Source: Temnopleurus reevesii
Taxonomy: Eukaryota > Echinodermata > Echinoidea > Temnopleuroida > Temnopleuridae
Assembly: GCA_036244855.1 (NCBI GenBank)
Contig: BQKZ01006452.1
Location: 12,193-42,607 of the forward strand
Length of the DNA stretch: 30,415 nucleotides
Direction of reading: 5' to 3'
The notes below the pieces were generated by a model, which was not told where the DNA came from, searched no databases, and saw only the letters and a program-made list of their open reading frames with translations. Numbering within the stretch: the first letter of the stretch is position 1; each line of letters begins with the position of its first letter. Of the stretch, positions 1 through 11,400 are shown piece by piece. A program made the translations under genes and the position numbers.

Positions 1-235
1 AAAATGTGAAATTTTGTGTACAAAGCGAATGGAGAGTTCTCCATGTTGGCAGCCACTTTGTGCCTGTGCATTTGCCAATTTAAGGAGTCCATGAGGGGTG
101 TAAATCAAAACTTTGAACATTCATAACTTTTGAATGGATTATCCGATTTTGCTCAAATTTTCACAGTTTGTTCATCTTATTTTTCTTCAGTTAATGGTAG
201 CAATTTAATCTCTGAGTGTAGTTCCCCTTTAAAGA
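1..235. repeat. Probable right end of a TTAA-type dispersed element
   Basis: The segment ends in 'gttcccctttaa' with TTAA at 229-232. The inverted form of this terminus (ttaaagggg) also starts the palindromic element at 20576. The interior has the look of a dispersed repeat rather than a gene and no long reading frame. The other end lies outside the window, so length and orientation are unknown. The call rests on terminal similarity only. Confidence 0.4.
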
Positions 236-752
236 GTATTAAAGAATCACATCAGGCCATTTCCAGAGGGTCAGTCAATGGATGACAATTACTTTTTTTT
301 TTTTTTATCTTGGTCAAGTGAAAGTTTTAGTCCATACTGTAACTGATTAGTTTAACTCACAGAGTAGCTGTGACTGCATCTAGAGCATAGACTAACACAG
401 ACTGTGTTAGTTTCTAGATGCAGTACCTCATGTTTTAAAGTGCCTCCGCTTTAAGCTGCCTTTGTTTGCAGACTAAGTACATGCATGAGTGACTCTCTGC
501 TTTAAAATCCGCTTTGAAATAGACCATTTTTTACAATTAAAGAGCTGGTATTGACACTGAACTTTTGACCAGAGATTGAATGATTAGGACATTGTTAATT
601 AGGAAGCATTGTCTGTCAAGCAGGTCAGTTAATCAAGCTTTATAGAGTGACTACACCAGTTGAAAATTCAATAGGAGATTTGACCCAATAGGCGGGATTA
701 CTTATATATTCAAATTTATTGCGCGTTTAAAGGTAGAATACTTCTTTTGCAG

Positions 753-882
753 CCTAAAATTTGACTTTCCAAGATTGTTGTGTTATGTTGAAGAGTACTA
801 AATGTTAGAACTTATCACCTAAAATTTGACTTTCCAAGATTGTTGTGTTATGTTGAAGAGTACTAAATGTTAGAACTAATCA
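753..882. repeat. 65-bp tandem duplication, two copies
   Basis: Copy one is 753-817 and copy two 818-882, each starting 'cctaaaatttgactttcc' and ending 'gttagaact(t/a)atca'. The copies differ at a single visible position (t versus a near the end), which implies a recent event or gene conversion. No coding potential is seen. Confidence 0.93.
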
Positions 883-1599
883 CCAATCAATTACGCTCAA
901 AGATTGGTCTTGATAGGCGCATTTATAGTTATTCCAATAATAATTCTTCTATTCGGGCCTCGAACTAATGGACCGTGTGTTAAAAATTAAAACAGCCATT
1001 GGCCCCTCGTTGACCAATAGCGCAAGAGTCTCTGTCAGTGCGTATTCCGCATGGTGTGGCAGTGTATTGAAGTGCACACTGTATGTGCTCTTACAATGTT
1101 TTGTGTGTGTGTGGTACTGTAATACGCTTGGAGTATCGCGAAACCGTTGGTATCAAGATGAATTATGATAGAATAGATTTTTATTTGAATTAAATATTCT
1201 GGACTACATTTGACCAAAATACTTCATAGAGGTTATTATTTTGGCATATCTGAGGTACACAACAAGTTGTTATCATAACTGTAATGTATGCAAATGTAGT
1301 TTTCTACCTTTAACGTAGTAACGTGGTATTCCATAGATCGGTTGATAACAATAAGACTACAATAATTGGAATCCAGTTTGCATACATTATTTATTGCTAA
1401 GTCGGGCAAGCCTCGGGCAAGCTTTCTGGTTGTCAAGAACAACCTTTGAGTTAGACATTTGCATAGACGTTTGCATAATTGGACTGACAGAAAGCAATAG
1501 GCATGTAGACCATTAGACAATTAGTCTCTGTTGGCTTCAATGTGGAAAGTGAAACATGGTTTGTATTGGTCCCGTAGAAACCATTATAGAAATTATGAT

Positions 1600-1703
1600 G
1601 GACCTATAGAGAATTCTATTGGTTCAACAAGAAATTTATAAATTTATGGACAACAGGAAAATTTAAATGAACCAATAGAAAATCTCTATAGTCTTATTGG
1701 ACC
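1600..1703. repeat. Imperfect foldback (inverted repeat)
   Basis: The left arm (about 1600-1625: ggacctatagagaattct... attggttc) pairs with the right arm (about 1669-1703: gaaccaatagaaa...attggacc), with roughly nine extra bases in the right arm. The short AT-rich loop contains no gene. Probably a degenerate MITE. Confidence 0.65.
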
Positions 1704-1740
1704 AAAGCCAACATTTGTTCTGTCTATTGACAAAATAATC

Positions 1741-1780
1741 AACCCTAATCCTAACCCTAACCCTAATCCCTAATCCTAAC
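1741..1780. repeat. Short interstitial telomere-like repeat (CCCTAA)n
   Basis: A run of irregular CCTAAC / CCCTAAC units, including 'cctaaccctaaccctaatcc', equivalent to TTAGGG on the other strand, the telomere unit of deuterostomes. At about 40 bp it is a short internal tract, not a chromosome end. Confidence 0.75.
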
Positions 1781-2238
1781 TTAGGCTGGATACCAAATTG
1801 TATGAGCACCTGAAATCCTAATTGGATTATCAACTGATGTGGTACATACTTAGGCGAGTGATATTACATTCATCCCTGCCTGTTCTCTACATGTACATGT
1901 GAATAGGATGGTTTACTGGGTGATACAAATTAGGTCACGTTCTTTGAACATAGTTATATTTTAGTATAAACAATCAAACTTGAATAATTGGAATCCAGTT
2001 TGCTTACATTATTCAGAGATGCATGAGGTGAAATTGAATTGTCAATTAAACAGCAGCTGAACAAAAGTAAGAGAAAACACTGTCCCAGGGACCTGATCAT
2101 TCTGAACCCTGGATGAAGGCTCATATCTGTTAAAAAGCTGATGTAATAATGACTTATTGTTACATCAAGTTACATTGTATTTATTTTCATCCATACATGC
2201 CTGTAAGTGCAATAAACTGTTTGATTGATTCCCTTCAG

Positions 2239-2293
2239 AATCCCCATGCAAGAAGTAGGAAGTGAGTAAAGACTGGTGATCATTTATCAGGGA
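2239..2293 (+). other. KLHDC3: Candidate 5' UTR part of the first KLHDC3 coding exon
   Basis: A pyrimidine-rich 'tgattcccttcag' ends at 2238 just ahead of the start codon and could be the acceptor of an upstream non-coding exon, leaving 55 bases of leader before the ATG at 2294. The leader continues in frame without a stop back to 2276 but contains no earlier in-frame ATG there. Without transcript data, an unspliced leader is equally possible. Confidence 0.35.
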
Positions 2294-2447
2294 ATGGCCC
2301 AGTGGATTGTACATACAGACGGAGGACCAAGAAGGGTCAACCATGCAGCAGTCAAAGTAGACGATCTTATCTATTCCTTTGGAGGGTATTGTACAGGAGG
2401 CGACTATGAACATAAACATCCAATCGATGCATTTGTCTTCAGTATCT
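2294..2447 (+). CDS. KLHDC3: KLHDC3 coding exon 1 (start, blade 1)
   Basis: Begins at the ATG in 'gggaATGgcc', giving MAQW, which aligns with the M-x-x-W start of vertebrate KLHDC3. Encodes residues 1-51 plus one base. Blade-1 motif NHAAV...YSFGGY. Donor GTAAGT at 2448. Confidence 0.94.
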
Positions 2448-5400
2448 GTAAGTTGATATGTATACCAAAGTTTTTTTAACAACTTTTCAGAATTTACAAA
2501 AAAATTACTATTATTAGATTTTGTTCTTTAAATTTTTTGAACAATACATAAAAGTAAACTCCCTCTTTTTCACCCAGTCACTTTATACTTCTCAACAATA
2601 AGGCATGCAGGAAGTATCACTGCACTACCAAATTAGTTTCATCTGATAAGGTTTCGTGCTTCCCAAATGCTTAATGTAGGTCACATTATGTTATTGGTCT
2701 TAATGGATTTGCAAAGGGGAACAGAAAGTGACAAAAATGACTTATAGAAAAGAGAAAGAAAAACAAATTGTTATCAAATCTACATGTATTCATTAGAACA
2801 TGGGTTTATGATTCATCTTATCAGACTCAATATATGTATCTGCACCCAAGTATTTGTCAAAGAACTTAGTATTTATCTTGTATAAAAGGATTGAAAGGGG
2901 GGATAAAAATAAGATAAACCACATCAAATTACATCAATTACTTGATATAGAATTCTATTTTTAATTATAATCAACATAATACAAAGGAATAATTTGCATA
3001 AATGATGAAAGCAAATATGACAAATCAGCAGGAAGTATAGAAAAAAAGGAAAAAACAAACAAGATAAATTAGAATAAAGACAAATAAGGAACTGTAATTA
3101 TAATGTAATATACCGGTACAAAACAATATAGCACTTTAAAGAAACTGTTCAACATTGTTATCGATTAAAATTTTAATTAAAAAAAATTCTCAACTGCCAG
3201 ATTCTAAATGCTACCTAAATGGTTGATGGTGTACATAAACTAAGCTAAAATTCTATGCTTAGCGCTTTTAATAAAAAAAAAAAGTAAAATTAGACATATC
3301 ACCTACGTAGGCACACTGTGAGTGATAAAGCGACAGTGAAGGCTTTTTAAAAATAATTGTCATAGATATCTGAATGTAACAACATTGATCAGGCAGCTTG
3401 ATTTGAGATTTAAAAATATATATATTAATGTGTGATAACGTCTTTAAGATCTGATAGCAGAGAAGTGCATGACACATGTCATAATACATAACAAAAAGTT
3501 GCCAATTCGCATTGAAATTACTAATGAGTGATATTATTCATAACTTTCTTAGTGTCCGACTTGCCTCAAACTCATTTTGATCTATTCGTCTGATTCTTCT
3601 GCTTTTAATCAAAGCAAGATTTTTCTGTCCCAGACCTAGCCTTTCAAAGGAATATCATACACATCTTTCTATGCAATCGGTGCAACTCATGATTTTCCTC
3701 ACTCCAAAATGAAGGAAAAAAATCTCATAAATGATTGATCTTTTACGATCCCCAAAATATGAATCATAATTCGTAAGTGTGCTCCCCCTCAAAAAAATTA
3801 ATGAACCTGCTACTCATTTGTCTTATGTTACCTGGTATTTCTTTTAACAATTGTCTTGCTTTTATTCTCTTTGTCATTGCAGCAAGATTAAAATGGACCC
3901 GCTTGCCATACTCCAACGGTCCGGATGAATGCCCAAGACACATCCCATTCCAGCGCTATGGTCACTCTGTAGTCGTTCATAAGGATAAGATCTACCTCTG
4001 GGGTGGCAGGAATGATACGTCAGGAGCAGATAACAGACTCTACAGCTTTGATACTAGTAAGTTTTAATCCATTACGGCCATTTTGGGATGCATGTGGTGA
4101 AGAGGTAATGACAAATTGTGACTTTGACTAATGATGCACACCTTAAAAACATAATCGTAATATTGATTTTTTTTTCTTCTGCACATCCCAAAAATAATCA
4201 TCATGAAATTAACAAATATGCATCTCAAGTGCAAGCAAATTTTCAAAATTAATAATTTCACAAATTTGATCCATTTCTCTTTACCTCTAACTTGGATTTC
4301 GTCTTTTAGACAACAAATATTTTCAAATAAGTGTCTACAATTCATGTTAGTTTGGTCAAACAAGGCCAAAACATCTTTCACAGTTCGAGTCCCATCCCAT
4401 TAGGGTCTATTGCATAAGTATGCTTATTGTAGCATATTCAATAAACATTCATTGAAGCTAGATCGATCGTGTCTTTCTGATCGAACCCACCATCCTACTG
4501 AGGAGCTGAAAAGCACCCCCCCCTTCAAAAAAAGGCTTTTACATTACATAATACTGGTTACCCCTCAGTGCTTCTACTGAGAATCTGACAAGCAAAAAAG
4601 CCCCCTCCCCCCACGGTGCGCACATATTTAAATGTTTAAATATTTATGGATAATGTATATAAAATTTTTGTCATTGGCAATTTTTCTGTTATAATATTTT
4701 GAAATCCATTGACACCTAAATTTTCCCATTGCATGCCAGCCTTTTCTTCCACTTACATGTACCTCATTCTCAGTGAGTTCGCATTTTAGAATAAATGCTC
4801 TTTAAAATTTGTTTTTACATGCGTCATTTAAAAAAAAAATCCATGATGGTACTGGGTTGTAACCCCTTCTTTACTTTATAGTAGATGGTGTCATTCAAAA
4901 GCATCTCAACCCTCAATTATGTGGTCATCTTTGTGTTTATTCCATACCCTTGTAGAAACTCGGCGTTGGACGCTGGAGAACCCCACTGGTCAGCTGCCGG
5001 ATGCTACCGATGGTCACTCAGCGTGTGTTATTGGACATAGAATGTATGTCTTTGGAGGATTCATAGATCTGGTATGTATTCATACAAGGTATTGATAATT
5101 ATGATTCCTTAGTACAGTGGAAACTCAAAATAACGAGGTGCTTGGGACCATCAAAATGCCTTGTTGTAGCATTAATCTCTTTATAGCAGAGTTAAACGAA
5201 ACAATAAGTTATTAAAACCTGGAACCAGACTTTTTACTTCTTTATATCAGATAATTTGAAATATCAGATTGCTTTATACTGAGTTTCCACTGTACTATTT
5301 ACCTGCAGGCTGCCACTCATCTGAATCCAATCCAAAGAATCCAAAATTCTGCTGCTCACCTTGTTACGAAAGCTTGTTCAGAAAAGTCTATTTCACATCT

Positions 5401-8400
5401 TCTGAATGACCTTTCTTTGTGTAAAGGAATTAAAGCCTGTGTATCTTACTGAACTACATGTAATTACTACCTATACACCTAGCAGAATCATCAGATCTTT
5501 AAAAAAATCACTTCTTGTTCCTCCACAAACTAATAAAAAATCCTATGGGTCTAGATCCTTTAACTCATTTGACGTTTTCTTTGCGTCAAGGAACATCCAT
5601 TGGCCTGTTTCCTTCGCACTTTTGCACAGATTCGCTTGTGTACATGTATACACTCCCTAAATAATGCAACACACAGGGGGTTTACAGGTGAACGCACAAA
5701 GAATTAAAGAAGCTGCAGCAGAACTTTGGAGTAAACTGCCAGCTGATAACAAGAATTCAGTAACTGTTGACAATTTGAAGGCATATCTAAATATATCTAC
5801 AAGAACCTTCCAATGTTGAGTTCAATATGCAACTTTGATTCTTTGCTGAGCCTACTTACTCAATGACTGTGGTTTTTCTTTTCTCTTAATCAGCACATAC
5901 AAATGTAGAGATAAATGTATGATATGTGCTTTATAAGTACAGCAGGATTCCCATAGCTACATGTATATAAAAGATGCGTGCAAAGGTATTTTGTAATTCA
6001 ACAAAAACTATTCCACTTTTTCCCCTCTTTTTTTCTTGGTGGGGGTCTTTCATTCTCCAAAATCACTCATAGAGAATAAGATAAACTTGGCTTGGTGGAG
6101 TTCACAATAGAGAAGCTAGCAGTATACAGCAGCCGAAACATCATTCTTCTAAAACATTCTACTATCATCAATTAGAGTTGATGGAGTTCTAAACAAGATA
6201 ATCATGCTATGATATCTGATGTCACACACACATTGTCTGAATATAATTGGATGACTGCCCTTTGTCCAAATATTGTTGTTAATACTCTACTAGTGAATTT
6301 AGAGACAAGGGATACACATCACAGTGAACATCTATCTTTACAGTGTATATATTTTTGATTTGTTTCTCAGCTTCAGAGTTACTCTAACCACACATACGCT
6401 CTGGATTTCAGGGACATGAAATGGACATTACTTGAACCAACGGTGAGTCTTGTCAATCATCTTGACACTATAAAAGAGCTTTTTACCATTGAAAGGGAAC
6501 CATCCTTCAGCCGAAGAGGCCATCATCAATGTTTTATTATGCCCCCTGTTATATATATTTATATATATTTAGCAGAAGATAGAATAGGGATGAATAGAAA
6601 GCTGTGGTTAGGAGATCCTCTGCTGCGCCCTGATAGATCCCAAATCTACGGAATAGATACCAGTTAATAGGTACCTATTATGAAAGATAAATAGATTGAC
6701 AGATCATTTTTTTAATTCATAAATTTAAAAAAAAATTAAATAATACCATAATGTTGTTTTTCATAATGTAGAAATAATTATATTAAGATTCAGATTTGAA
6801 AACAATCCAAGGAAGTTCTTGCTCTACTCTTCTTTTGTGAAGTTCATTTTTCCTAATTTTGGTTTTCAACTGAGTGAATTTCACTTCATTTCATAACAAT
6901 ATTGCATTTATGTATAAAAGTAAAGTATAATCTGATTTTCTATATAGAGCTGGGTTGTGTTTCATAAAGCTGGTTCTAGATCAATGCGTGACTGTAGGAA
7001 CGACTGGTAACTCCTTCTCCAATGCGCTTCAGTATCAAGTGTCTTGATTTAGTGCAGGAATAGGTCACCAGTCATTTGTACAGTTGCATGTACCATGCGA
7101 ACAGCTTTAGGAATTACCACCCTGTACAGTACCACATGTCATGAGCGTCAATGAATTTTAATTTGCACAGGTGACGAAATCGTATATTGACAACAAAGTT
7201 ATGAGAGAATTTTCTCATTGCATAATTAAATTCTCTTAAAGCGTTGTCTTCAAAATGCCCACGAGTTCAAATTCATTTATGTTCATGGCGTGTCACACCA
7301 GCCGGGATGTGGCATTTCATTTGACAAGTTTAAAATCTATTGAAAAAATATTTTACCATTATCAATAACTTAATTTCTGCCCCAAGTATGCCCATAAGTG
7401 ATAAAAATGGTATTTTGATGGATATGATCGTTTCATTTTTATTCATGTAATAATGATAATAGTACAAAAAATATTTCATGTATGGCGTGTTTTCCTATAT
7501 AGCTCAAAACGCTCTAACAATATAATTACCACGGTCAAAGGATATATAATAATATCAACCGCACGAATAGCGTTTCCTTAGCTCCCTGGGGAGCTTCCAC
7601 AGTGTCAGCCTAAGTTACAGTAGCAGCAACAATCTTCATATCCTAACAGGTATCCATTTCAACACCTGGGTTGAGTGCAGCACAGTGTGGATAAATAAAC
7701 TATGGGCAAGATTCAATCCACCTCTATTTGAGAGGCGAGAGTCAGAACCACTACACCACGGCACCTTCACTTTTCCACATGGTGTAGTGGTTCTGACCCA
7801 CGGCTATCAACCAGAGGGTCAGTGGTTCAAATCCCAGGCACGCATGGCTTTAATTTCCTTCAGCAAGAACTTCATCCACATTGTACTGCACTCAACCCTG
7901 GTGAGATGAATGGGTACCTGGTATGAATTTATTCCTTGAAAAAGCTTATGCACCTAATAGCTGCACTGCTAAAGCCAGGGTAATAATGCTGCAATTGTGG
8001 AGTGCTAAGGGACTTCTCGTGAAGAGGTGATAAGAACTATATAAAAGCTGTTCATTATTATTTTTATGTATTCCTTTTTTATATATCTATTTTTGATCGT
8101 AGACATATTCACCCTACTATAGAGACTTTCACACTGCCACGCCAGTAGGAGATCAGATCTTTGTGTTTGGGGGCCGTTCAGACCGGTCTGGACATTGGTA
8201 TACAGGACAGGAATTCTACTGCAACGAAGTGAAAGTATTTGATATCAGAAAAATAGATTGGTCTACCCCAAAAACATCAGGTACACTACCAGAGGGCAGG
8301 AGGAGTCATTCTACAGGTTAGTAGCTAGGGAGATTGTTACACTGTAGTTCAATCTATTTAAGTGAGCATGAAACCCGTCCAGAGCTATCGGAAACATTGA

Positions 8401-11400
8401 TACGAATGTATTAATGTCTCCGATAGCCCCATATGGGTTTCATGTTAAATAGATTGAACTTTCATGAATAATATGTATCTATGATTTTTGTTGTTGTTAT
8501 TTATTCCTTCAAGGATTATTACATTGATTTTTGGTAATGGATTTGTCAGAGCTTTTAAACTGAACTGAACTGAACTGGAAAGTGAAATATCAGGAACATA
8601 GATTGGCCAACCCTCAATACTCAATACTCAGTACTGTAATCTATCCTATTATTTGTACTTTCTTTCAAACAATATTGCATGACAATCGCCAGTGCATATT
8701 TGTGAGATTCAATCACAGCGTCAACACACACTCATATATGCAAGTAATCTCCTTGTTCAAGAGGGTTATATTTATCTTTAGTTGTCATATTTGTTTTGCG
8801 TATTGTGTATTAGTCTTTTTCCGGTTGTACATGTGTCTACATTTTTTTTCATATTTTATGGATATTATAATTGTGTAAATCATCTTCAATTCAACCCTTG
8901 GTTGCCATTGTTTCTATATTATCTCCCAACCAGTATTACATGACAATCACCTGTGTGTATTTGCGGGTTTCAATCACACCATCGACACACACTTCAATGA
9001 TGTTCACAAGCTGGATCTATCTACGTTTGAATGGAAGAAGGTTGAATGTAAAGGCAAGATTCCATGCAAGAGGAGACGGCAGTGCTGTGTAATGCATGGT
9101 GATAGGATGATCATGTTCGGTGGTACAAGGTAAGATTTGGGGTCCGAGCAGTATTTTGTTTTGAAAGGTACTTGTGAAGAGAAATAGATATTTACAGAAT
9201 TTGACACATTACCGGATATGTGTGGCTCAGTGGTAGAGCGTTTGTGCCATGAATGGAAGGTCTTGGGTTCGATCCCCGGCCGAGTCATACCAAAGACTTT
9301 AATAAAAATGGGACCATGTGCCTTCTTGCCAGGCACTCAGCGTTTAAGAATGGAGAAGGGTAATGATAACTTTATGTTATATGCAAGGCCCCTGGAAGAA
9401 CAGCTTACAGCTGAAAATAGCTACCCTGGGTAAATGAGAGGTATTACTATTACATGTATTTTAATTTGTGCATAGTGACCCACCTTAACCCTTTCAACCC
9501 TAATGACCGAAACTTGCCCAAGGGAGTGTTTTGGGTGGCATTTACATATTCATCAATATTAACTTCAACTGGAAATCAATTTATGACTGCAGAAATTGCT
9601 GGTCAAAGTCTGACCTTTATTATACATTAATAAAGAACCAAATGGGATAAAGTAAGGTAATTATTTGTTAGTTTGCAGTGTGTATAACCATGATTGTGAT
9701 TATTGTAAGTTTGTTTAGTTGCGGTAGTTACAAAGAGTATATTTTGTACACATGTAATTTGAGCAAATAGCGACATCACCAACCCATGTACATGTATTAT
9801 ATTGCTGTTTTTAGAATGTTCTATACACAATGCTAAAACAAATTTTTCCCTCCCTATTCTCATCATCCTCATCTATTTTTTCTCACAGTCCGAGAGAGAA
9901 ACCCAACCCTGGTGGTAGTATAGGAGAGAATCTTATTGATCTTGCTGATCTTCATATCTTAGATTTTGGTAAGTTGTTTTTGGATACTCCTAATGTATAT
10001 GTGAAGAAAATCATTCTTATAATTATTACTTTGTTCCCAAATCAAATGAAGAATTACAATTATTTTAGGAAGTGTTATCAACATGCTAGTACATGTATGT
10101 TAGATATGATTGTGATGTGTAATTTGAATCACAAAGAATTCTTTATGAAAATGTATGCAGTAGTCACAACATATTCTGCAACATAGTTAGCAAATAAATA
10201 CCCATTGGTAAATGCAAAGGGACAATAGATCACTCTCCTGTTTATCTGAACTGCAGCCATCTTGCTGAAGGGAAGCTGATGAAATATAGGGTACATACAA
10301 ACTTGATGAGAAAGTGATAGATTGACTCATTGCTTCAACCATAAAAGATTAAAATTTGCTTTTTGTTCCACATCAAAGCATATTGTTCTGATCGATCCCA
10401 CCCATATCTCTTTGATATGATTGAATGATGGATGTTTATTAGTTGCTGCGCCGATACCAAATTGCCTCATGCATCTTTTAATCTTCAGTGTGCACACAAA
10501 AGTACTACTATGGGTCGGGGTAACTAACCTTAGGTGCTTGCACGTATCACAAAAATTACTATCACACAAGCGGGCTTCAGACTTTTAATTGCTGTCACAT
10601 ATGGGGAAATAAACTTTTCATCTCATTTGATGGATTGGTATATCTTATTTGATTATGTAATAAGGTTTTGACCAATCCTAAGGTTAGATTCCAAGTTTGT
10701 TGAATATGATAAGATATATATACAAACATTATATTATAAGATAAGGTTTCCATATGATTAATAGTATTGAACATTTACCTCATGGGTGGATTTTTAGCCA
10801 AACCCCTCCCCCCTCCCCCCTCAATATTCGCAAGAAGTCTTTTTGGATCAAATTCACATCAGTCAGGTATGCAGGACCTTTGGAAAGAAAAACTTGTAAA
10901 ACCCCAAAATGGTTGAAAAATGTTATTTCATGCACAAAAGTCTATGACAATTTTTTTATGTAGTAAAATGTATGAATTTTTGTCTATTTCTCTTATCACT
11001 GGTTGAAATGATTGAATCATAATTTGCTTCTAAGACTTTCATAATGTCACCAACAATTTCCATAGCCGGTTAATAATGGAACAGATCGCTTAGAAACTCT
11101 TCATAAGTTAAGCAATCTATATTACTTATCATTTGTAGATGTTGTTGTAAGTTGTGTTTGAATAGATATGTATGATAATTGTGGTGAATGACCTTTCTTT
11201 TTTCCCTTTAGATGTTACACTGAAAACAATGTGTCAGATGTCGATCATTGACGAGAGAATTGATACCACTTGTCTTCCTACAATACTCAGGTATGTAGTA
11301 ATAAGGACAATTGGGGGGGGGGGGTTTCTTCATGAAATGTGTTTGATTAGTTTTTATTATAATTTTAAAAAACATTTAAAAATGAAAAATTACGATTTTC

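Larger units (their letters stand above)
1361..2013. repeat. Pair of 31-bp direct repeats, 0.6 kb apart
   Basis: The same 31 bp, beginning 'aataattggaatccagtttg', occur at 1361-1391 and 1983-2013 with one mismatch. The flanks do not match obviously, so this is either a small dispersed repeat or the remnant of a larger duplication. Confidence 0.75.
236..2238. other. Intergenic region upstream of KLHDC3
   Basis: AT-rich sequence without a convincing coding frame; the short open frames here (for example around 968-1168 and 1236-1520) have no recognisable protein features. It contains the tandem duplication, foldback, direct repeat and telomere-like tract listed separately. The KLHDC3 promoter and any 5' non-coding exon should lie here, but no clear TATA or initiator motif can be assigned by eye. 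Confidence 0.5.

Noticed and set aside
8582..8878. 98-codon + strand open frame as a separate gene, or as a mutually exclusive exon 6
   Set aside because: Only the part at 8665-8735 has meaning, as a copy of exon 6. The acceptor AG is lost, the paired blade residues are changed and similarity stops without a donor.
8871..9092. 73-codon + strand frame across exon 6
   Set aside because: It is the wrong frame of KLHDC3 exon 6.
9218..9295. Genuine tRNA gene
   Set aside because: A and B boxes are good, but the acceptor stem pairs imperfectly and the sequence runs on into a SINE body; a tRNA-derived SINE head explains it better.
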